Source: Actinomycetes bacterium (lineage in GTDB: Bacteria > Actinomycetota > Acidimicrobiia > Acidimicrobiales > JAKAOS01). Taken from it: DNA of 11,423 nucleotides. This document shows, piece by piece, positions 7,025 to 11,423 of the stretch; position 1 is the first letter of the stretch, and every line of letters starts with the position of its first letter. A program made the position numbers and the translations under genes. The notes under the pieces are model-generated. The model did no database searches and was not told where the DNA came from. It saw only the letters and a program-made list of their open reading frames with translations. The DNA is taken from assembly GCA_021790615.1 (NCBI GenBank), contig JAJYGW010000029.1, positions 1 to 11,423 of the forward strand, in the 5' to 3' direction.

Positions 7025-8217
7025 CAGAGAAGGGCGCTGACATCGGTCGACTGCCCGTCCTCGAAGACCTCGGGGACGTCGCAGGGAGGCGGGCTCTCGT
7101 CCGTCTCGACCTCAACGTGCCGCTGTCCGAGGAGCCTGACGGGACCCGCGTCGTGGCCGACGACTTCCGGATCCGCGCCGCTCTGCCGACCCTCGAATAC
7201 TTGGCCGAACGAGGGGCGTCCCTCACGATCGTCACCCACCTCGGGCGGCCGAAGGGACGGCCCGACGAGCGGTACTCCGTCGCCCCGGTCGCGGCGCGGC
7301 TTCGCGAGCTCGGGGTGGAGGCCGAGGTGCGAGAGAACCTGCGTTTCTCGCCGGGAGAGGAGCAGAATTCTCCCGAGCTCGTCGAGGAGCTCGTGAAGGG
7401 TCAGGACCTGTACGTGAACGATGCGTTCGGAGCCATGCACCGAGCACATGCGTCGATCGTCGGCCCACCGGAGTTCCTGCCGTCGGCAGCGGGGCGCCTG
7501 GTCGAACGGGAGATCGCTGCCCTCTCGCGGGTCGTGTCGGATCCGCCACGGCCTTTCGTGGTCGCGCTCGGGGGTGCCAAGGTCTCGGACAAGTTGGGGC
7601 TGCTCCGGGCGCTCACGGAGCGCGCCGACCGAGTGCTCGTCGGCGGGGGGATGGCGTTCACGTTCCTCCATTCCGTCGGGCACCCGATCGGCGACTCGAT
7701 CCTCGACCGGGACCATCTTGACGAGTGCCGCGACCTGCTCCGGACGACATCGGTGATCCTCCTCCCGGTCGATCTCGTGGCGGCCGCCCCGGGGGTCGAG
7801 ATCACACCTTGTCCGGTCTCGGGTGCCGATGCGGTCGCGGTCGCGCCACCGGGCGAGGCGCGGGTCTTCGGCCAGGGCATCAACGACGGCTGGAAGGGCC
7901 TCGACATCGGCCCGGCGACGGCGGAGCTGTTCCGGGAGTCGATCGCCGGGGCCGGGTCGGTCATGTGGAACGGGCCGATGGGGGTGTTCGAGGACCCCCG
8001 CTTCGCCAAGGGGACCTATGACGTGGCGCTGGCGGTCGCAAACGCCGAGGGCTACACCGTCGTCGGCGGCGGAGACAGTGCGGCAGCGCTCGCCCGCTTC
8101 GGGCTCGCCGAGCGCGTCGACCACATCTCGACGGGCGGTGGCGCGTCCCTCGAGTTCATCGAGTTCGGCGACCTGCCCGGTCTCGCAGCGCTACGTGGGA
8201 GTGTGCGGCGTGGCTGA
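7021..8217 (+). CDS. pgk: Phosphoglycerate kinase
   Basis: PGK transfers the acyl phosphate of 1,3-bisphosphoglycerate to ADP, the first ATP-yielding step of glycolysis. From the GTG at 7021 the protein is 398 residues, the normal size. Landmarks in order are RALVRLDLNVPL (24-35), DDFRIRAALPTL (47-58), THLGRPKG (72-79), YVNDAFGAMHRAHAS (131-145), LGGAKVSDKLG (183-193), LVGGGMAFTFL (206-216), MWNGPMGVFE (315-324), VVGGGDSAAAL (347-357) and STGGGASLEF (370-379). These cover the 3-phosphoglycerate site in the N-domain and the nucleotide site in the C-domain. The GTG overlaps the gap stop by 4 bases. The frame is open further upstream inside gap, but that extension is Arg/His-rich antisense-like sequence and not homologous to PGK. 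The gene overlaps tpiA by 8 bases. Confidence 0.97.
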   Translation: MTEKGADIGRLPVLEDLGDVAGRRALVRLDLNVPLSEEPDGTRVVADDFRIRAALPTLEYLAERGASLTIVTHLGRPKGRPDERYSVAPVAARLRELGVEAEVRENLRFSPGEEQNSPELVEELVKGQDLYVNDAFGAMHRAHASIVGPPEFLPSAAGRLVEREIAALSRVVSDPPRPFVVALGGAKVSDKLGLLRALTERADRVLVGGGMAFTFLHSVGHPIGDSILDRDHLDECRDLLRTTSVILLPVDLVAAAPGVEITPCPVSGADAVAVAPPGEARVFGQGINDGWKGLDIGPATAELFRESIAGAGSVMWNGPMGVFEDPRFAKGTYDVALAVANAEGYTVVGGGDSAAALARFGLAERVDHISTGGGASLEFIEFGDLPGLAALRGSVRRG

Positions 8218-8989
8218 TCCGTCCCGGCAGGTGCTCATCAGCGGCAACTGGAAGATGCACCACACGCACTTCGAGGCGATCCAGTTCGTGCAGTCGCTCG
8301 CAGCTCTGCTGCGGGCCACGCCACTTCGGCCAGGCCGAGCGATGTCCATCCATCCGCCGTTCACGGACCTCCGCTCCGTGCAGACGGCGCTCGAATCTGA
8401 CTCCGTCCCGGTCGCCCTCGGCGCCCAGAACTGCCACGAGGCGGAGAGCGGTGCGTTCACCGGCGAGGTCAGTGCGGAGATGCTCGAGAAACTCAACGTC
8501 TCCCTCGTCATCGTCGGCCACTCCGAGCGCCGCCAGCTCTTCGGCGAGACCGACGAGACGGTGCGGGCGAAGATGGATTCCGTCCTCGGGCACTCCATGA
8601 CGCCGATCCTCTGCGTCGGCGAGACGCTCGAGGAGCGTGATTCGGGCGAGGCGCGCGACAGGGTCTCGTACCAGCTGGACGCTGCTCTGAAGGGGCGTGC
8701 TGCCCTTTCGGTCGCGGGCCTCGTGATCGCCTACGAGCCGATCTGGGCGATCGGGACAGGACGGACGGCGTCCGCCGCCGACGCGGAGGAGATGGCCGGG
8801 CACGTACGCGACGAGGTCCGGCGGATCTCCGGCGAGGACGCAGCCTCGTCGGTGCGCGTCCAGTACGGCGGCTCCGTCAACCCCGACAATGCCGGTGAGC
8901 TGCTGAGGCGCCCGAATGTGGACGGCCTTCTCGTTGGAGGCGCGAGCCTGAAGGCGGAGACGCTGCACGAGATCGCCCGGGCTCGCTGA
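8210..8989 (+). CDS. tpiA: Triosephosphate isomerase
   Basis: TIM interconverts dihydroxyacetone phosphate and glyceraldehyde-3-phosphate. The 259-residue barrel has SGNWKMH (11-17) with N13 and K15, VGHSERR (102-108) with electrophile H104, the catalytic base E176 in AYEPIWAIGTG (174-184, leading into loop 6), QYGGSV (218-223), and the phosphate-binding LLVGGASL (240-247). The GTG at 8210 is chosen because GGGAG (8197-8201) lies 8 bases before it and the resulting N-terminus (MADPSRQVLISGNWKM) is of normal length. GTGs at 8195 and 8201 are in frame but too close to that site. The start overlaps the end of pgk by 8 bases, so gap, pgk and tpiA form a tight glycolytic unit. Its DHAP also serves NadA chemically, though nadA is on the other strand. 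Confidence 0.97.
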   Translation: MADPSRQVLISGNWKMHHTHFEAIQFVQSLAALLRATPLRPGRAMSIHPPFTDLRSVQTALESDSVPVALGAQNCHEAESGAFTGEVSAEMLEKLNVSLVIVGHSERRQLFGETDETVRAKMDSVLGHSMTPILCVGETLEERDSGEARDRVSYQLDAALKGRAALSVAGLVIAYEPIWAIGTGRTASAADAEEMAGHVRDEVRRISGEDAASSVRVQYGGSVNPDNAGELLRRPNVDGLLVGGASLKAETLHEIARAR

Positions 8990-8990
8990 A

Positions 8991-9010
8991 GGCTGGCGAC
9001 GCCGGCCTTT
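8991..9010 (+). terminator. Putative weak terminator hairpin after tpiA
   Basis: Starting two bases after the tpiA stop, GGCTGG (8991-8996) can pair with CCGGCC (9002-9007; five Watson-Crick pairs and one G-U) around a 5-base loop. The outer loop bases C and G could also pair. Three Ts follow. The U tract is short, so termination is likely partial; the adjacent TAGCCT box suggests a fresh transcription start for secG. Confidence 0.4.
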
Positions 9011-9023
9011 GGGGCGACGATGG

Positions 9024-9029
9024 TAGCCT
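9024..9029 (+). promoter_or_regulatory. TAGCCT -10-like box upstream of secG
   Basis: TAGCCT fits TANNNT and lies in the 98-base tpiA-secG gap after the hairpin. The octamer GTAGCCTC here is identical to that before uvrC. A transcript from about 9036 would carry a roughly 50-base leader. No clear -35 is seen. Confidence 0.35.
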
Positions 9030-9073
9030 CGTGCGTCGCCGAGCAGCGGTCTCGTCGCTCAAGTCTGGTCTCG

Positions 9074-9079
9074 AGGAGG
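9074..9079 (+). promoter_or_regulatory. Ribosome binding site of secG
   Basis: AGGAGG lies 8 bases before the GTG at 9088. This fixes the start of secG 19 codons inside the longest open frame, which begins at a GTG at 9031 that has no such site. Confidence 0.8.
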
Positions 9080-9087
9080 TCTCGTCC

Positions 9088-9318
9088 GTGCTCACCGACG
9101 CCCTGGTGGTGCTCGACGTCATCGCGTCGTTCGCGATCATCGTCCTGATCCTGCTCCACAGCGGGCGCGGCGGCGGCCTCTCGGACATGTTCGGCGCTTC
9201 GGCCGGTTCGGCTGCCGCCGGCTCGACGGTTGCCGAGCGCAACCTCGATCGGATCACGGTCGTGTTCGTGCTGGTCTTTGTCTTCGTGACGATCGCGCTC
9301 GCATTGCGGTGGAGCTGA
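9088..9318 (+). CDS. secG: Preprotein translocase subunit SecG
   Basis: SecG is the small accessory membrane subunit of the SecYEG channel. The 76-residue product has two hydrophobic helices (about 5-23 and 56-73). They flank the diagnostic cytosolic motif LLHSGRGGGLSDMFG (22-36), followed by a small-residue stretch (ASAGSAAAGS) and AERNLDRIT. Length and motif are standard. The GTG at 9088 is supported by AGGAGG 8 bases upstream; starting at 9031 would add a soluble, basic N-terminus not seen in the family. secG following tpiA is a common arrangement in actinobacteria and firmicutes. Its end overlaps the start of the next gene by 10 bases, suggesting coupled translation with a secreted lipoprotein. 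Confidence 0.95.
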   Translation: MLTDALVVLDVIASFAIIVLILLHSGRGGGLSDMFGASAGSAAAGSTVAERNLDRITVVFVLVFVFVTIALALRWS

Positions 9319-11282
9319 GCGCCGCCGCCCCGCTTCACCGCCGAGCAGTCCTCGCCGTCACCCTCGCGCTGGCGCTGTGCGCCAGCCTGCTCGCAGGCTG
9401 CACCAACCTCAACCTGACGGTGCCGACGGTTGCCACCCAACCGACGGTGCCCGGTGGCGACCTCGTCGACACCAACAGCGTCGTGACCATCGGCGTGCCC
9501 TCCCTTCCGACGAACTTCAATCCGTCGACGATCGCCGGGGACAACCCCATCACGCAGATGGTGATGCAGCAGGTCTGGCCACAACCGTTCGTCACCGACC
9601 CGAACTTCAACGTGACGACCTCCGGTCTCCTCGTCCGAGCCGAGGTGGAGGGCGTATCGCCTTTCCGCGTCGTCTACGTCATCAATCCTGACGCCGTCTG
9701 GTCCGACGGTGTGCCGATCACCGAGGCGGACTTCGCCTATGCCTGGCAGGAGCAGCTCGCCCACTCAGCGCACCTCGCAGACTCCGGGCTCATCGCCGGC
9801 TATCGGGACATCGCGAGCCTCACCGCGTCCGACGGTGGGCGCACGGTGACGGTGACCTTCAACCGACCCTTCTCGGACTGGCAGGCGCTGTTCGCCGACC
9901 TCGTCCCCGCTCACGTCGCTGAGCAGTACGGCTGGTCACGAGCGTTCCAGGGATTCTCGCCCTCTCGAGTCATCTCCGGCGGTCCGTTCGAGGTGACTGG
10001 CTACTCGCGGGGGAAGTCCCTGACCTTGAGCCGCAACCCGCGGTACTGGGGCACGCCGGCACATGTCGCCGAGATCCGTTTCGTCGTGGAGCCGAGCACG
10101 GCTGCGACGGTCGCCGCCGTCGACAGCGGCAGGATCTCGATCGCCGAGATCGATTCGTCGTTGTACGCGCCCGGCACGGTCGACGGAGGGCTGGTCAACC
10201 TCCCCTCGATCCGGCGCCGCTCCAATGGCCGTCTGGGGAGAAGTCGCACCGTGCAGCTCTCACCCCGGCCCGGAACGGTCCACTGGTCGAGCTATGCCGG
10301 TGATCAGATCTGGCAGCTGTGTTTCAACCAGCACGACGCGCTCCTCTCCCAGCTTGGTCTCCGGAGGGCGATCGAGCACTCACTCGACAGGAGCGAGGTC
10401 ATCGCCGACTCCGAGGACCTCGTCGATCCGCAGATCCATGTCGCCAACTCTCGGTTCACCTTGAGCGGCGAGAGCACCAACCCGAACTCGCCGGGCACGA
10501 CCCGGATCTCCGAGCACGCCCCCGTGCTGTACCGGCCGATACAGGCTCTCAGGCTGTTCGCCGCACAGGGCTGGCTGCCGGGCGCCGACGGACTGCTTCG
10601 TCAGTCCGGTACGGGGGTGCTTTTGCGCCTCACCCTCCTCGAGCCGAGCGGCTCCTGGGCCGTCGACCAGGCCGGAGCGGTCATCCAGGCCGAGCTGCGT
10701 GCCCTCGGCGTGCAGGTGGTGCTCGTGCGACAACCGCTCGACAAGATGCTGGCGTCGACGCTGCCGGCCGGCGACTACCAGCTCGCACTGGCACCGTTCA
10801 ACATCTCGACGTCGGTTACGGCCGTCGCCCCCCAGTACACAGACTCCGTGCTCCCAGCCGCCGCGGGTCTGGGACCTGGACCTCGGAACGGGTCATCGCT
10901 TGCTCTCACCGGCGTGTCAGAACCATGGTCCACCGCGGTCCCGCAAGGCACCGAGCCGGGCGCCGTCGCCGCCGGGGCGATCACGCGGGACGTCCTCGGG
11001 GTGGATGACCCGGTGGTGGCGGCCCGGCTGTCCGCCGCACTTACGGAGCTGAACCCTCCGACCGTGTTGAACGACCTGCAGCACGCTGACTCCCGGATGT
11101 GGGACCAGGTGTATTCCGTGCCCTTGTTCCAGGCATCGTTCGAGTTGATCCACTCGGTGAAGGTCGACAACGTGAGCGAGAGCCCGACGTGGGCCGGGAT
11201 CATGTGGGACGCGCAGGACTGGGCGATCCTGAAGAAGCCGCCGACGACGACGACGACCGCGGTGACGAGCGCGAGCGGATGA
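9309..11282 (+). CDS. Lipoprotein of the oligopeptide ABC transporter substrate-binding family (SBP_bac_5; possibly LpqW-like)
   Basis: This 657-residue protein begins with a lipoprotein signal peptide: basic HRR (10-12), a hydrophobic core and the lipobox LLAGC, with C31 as the lipidation site. The mature part has the family hallmarks: an opening strand VVTIGVPSLPTNFNP (58-72), the signature around AVWSDGVPITEADFAYAW (129-146), SGGPFEVTGY (223-232) leading to LTLSRNPRYWG (238-248), and LRRAIEHSLDRSEVI (351-365). It ends in a Thr-rich tail (PPTTTTT, 644-650). Such proteins normally deliver peptides to an ABC permease. None lies in the window, so it may be an orphan, or a mycobacterial LpqW-type homologue that acts in envelope glycolipid synthesis rather than transport. 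The GTG at 9309 overlaps secG by 10 bases with no clear Shine-Dalgarno; it is the only start giving an intact signal peptide with its basic region. Confidence 0.88.
   Translation: MELSAAAPLHRRAVLAVTLALALCASLLAGCTNLNLTVPTVATQPTVPGGDLVDTNSVVTIGVPSLPTNFNPSTIAGDNPITQMVMQQVWPQPFVTDPNFNVTTSGLLVRAEVEGVSPFRVVYVINPDAVWSDGVPITEADFAYAWQEQLAHSAHLADSGLIAGYRDIASLTASDGGRTVTVTFNRPFSDWQALFADLVPAHVAEQYGWSRAFQGFSPSRVISGGPFEVTGYSRGKSLTLSRNPRYWGTPAHVAEIRFVVEPSTAATVAAVDSGRISIAEIDSSLYAPGTVDGGLVNLPSIRRRSNGRLGRSRTVQLSPRPGTVHWSSYAGDQIWQLCFNQHDALLSQLGLRRAIEHSLDRSEVIADSEDLVDPQIHVANSRFTLSGESTNPNSPGTTRISEHAPVLYRPIQALRLFAAQGWLPGADGLLRQSGTGVLLRLTLLEPSGSWAVDQAGAVIQAELRALGVQVVLVRQPLDKMLASTLPAGDYQLALAPFNISTSVTAVAPQYTDSVLPAAAGLGPGPRNGSSLALTGVSEPWSTAVPQGTEPGAVAAGAITRDVLGVDDPVVAARLSAALTELNPPTVLNDLQHADSRMWDQVYSVPLFQASFELIHSVKVDNVSESPTWAGIMWDAQDWAILKKPPTTTTTAVTSASG
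11242..11257 (+). repeat. CGA trinucleotide run in the 3' end of the lipoprotein gene
   Basis: Five tandem CGA units plus a C, read as ACG/ACC codons, encode the penta-threonine tail of the lipoprotein. Length change by slippage would alter only the number of threonines. Too short to call a true variable repeat. Confidence 0.5.
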
Positions 11283-11348
11283 CGCGCACTGCTCGTCGCG
11301 GCTCTCGGTCTGGGACAGGCCTGTTGGCCTCCGGATCGCCCGCGCTCG

Positions 11349-11370
11349 GCGTCAGCAGGTCGACTGACGC
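11349..11370. repeat. Perfect 7-base inverted repeat downstream of the lipoprotein gene
   Basis: GCGTCAG (11349-11355) and CTGACGC (11364-11370) flank an 8-base spacer, 66 bases after the lipoprotein stop. It could be a terminator without a U tract or an operator, since a TAGAGT -10-like box begins 5 bases later. A weaker repeat, AGGCC-TGTT-GGCCT (11317-11330), lies upstream. Confidence 0.5.
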
Positions 11371-11375
11371 GGGAT

Positions 11376-11381
11376 TAGAGT
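11376..11381 (+). promoter_or_regulatory. TAGAGT -10-like box near the right edge
   Basis: TAGAGT fits TANNNT and lies 94 bases after the lipoprotein stop. The inverted repeat at 11349-11370 occupies the place where a -35 would be. The gene it might serve is beyond the window; an ATG at 11417-11419 is a possible start but has no good Shine-Dalgarno. Confidence 0.25.
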
Positions 11382-11416
11382 GGCTGCCGCCCCGAGGAAC
11401 GGCCTCGGGACCACTC
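11378..11416. repeat. Two-part stem-loop at the right edge
   Basis: GAGTGG (11378-11383) pairs with CCACTC (11411-11416) and CCCGAGG (11391-11397) pairs with CCTCGGG (11403-11409) around the loop AACGG. The two helices are separated by a 7-base/1-base internal loop. It could belong to a structured leader, small RNA or terminator; no U tract follows in the window, and I do not recognise an RNA family. Confidence 0.4.
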
Positions 11417-11423
11417 ATGTCGG

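Noticed and set aside
6976..8124. 382-codon minus-strand open frame opposite pgk
   Set aside because: Low-complexity Arg/Asp/Glu composition typical of antisense frames in GC-rich coding sequence; pgk on the plus strand has every family motif.
7823..8209. Longer version of tpiA starting inside pgk
   Set aside because: The added 129 residues are Arg/Ser-rich out-of-frame pgk; TIM homology begins just after the GTG at 8210.
9031..9087. Longer version of secG starting at the GTG at 9031
   Set aside because: No Shine-Dalgarno, and the added 19 residues are not part of SecG; AGGAGG supports 9088.
1..11423. tRNA, rRNA, CRISPR, insertion sequence or prophage elements
   Set aside because: No cloverleaf, rRNA-like segment, spaced repeat array, transposase or integrase could be recognised; genes are packed and of uniform composition.

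Overview
The window is a GC-rich (about two thirds G+C by eye), densely packed stretch of chromosomal core genes from an actinobacterium. The order uvrC, rapZ, yvcK, gap, pgk, tpiA, secG is the classic actinobacterial/Gram-positive arrangement. The encoded SecG, RapZ and NadA look actinobacterial, and only two of ten complete genes appear to start with ATG (seven GTG, one TTG). A deep-branching class such as Acidimicrobiia is plausible, but that is inference.

Layout: the left edge carries the last 56 codons of a GGDEF-type gene on the plus strand, whose stop overlaps the stop of convergent nadA (quinolinate synthase, minus strand). nadA and uvrC diverge from a 123-base intergenic region with a dyad and a TAGCCT -10-like box just before the uvrC GTG. 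From uvrC on, everything is on the plus strand. uvrC, a class I SAM methyltransferase, rapZ and yvcK follow one another with 4-base overlaps or a 5-base gap. After a 38-base AT-richer gap come gap, pgk and tpiA, again overlapping. After a 98-base gap containing a hairpin and a second TAGCCT box comes secG, overlapped by 10 bases by a large lipoprotein of the peptide-binding (SBP_bac_5) family. The last 141 bases are non-coding and hold two inverted repeats and a TAGAGT box.

Functionally the window combines nucleotide excision repair (UvrC), a nucleotide-sugar and cell-wall-linked regulatory pair (RapZ, YvcK), the triose half of glycolysis (GAPDH, PGK, TIM), protein export (SecG), NAD synthesis (NadA) and a secreted solute-binding or envelope lipoprotein.

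I do not see a new defence, mobile or biosynthetic system. The departures from the expected pattern are: no whiA between yvcK and gap, an extra methyltransferase between uvrC and rapZ, unusual residues in RapZ and GAPDH, dyads placed directly upstream of TAGNNT boxes, and an orphan binding protein coupled to secG.
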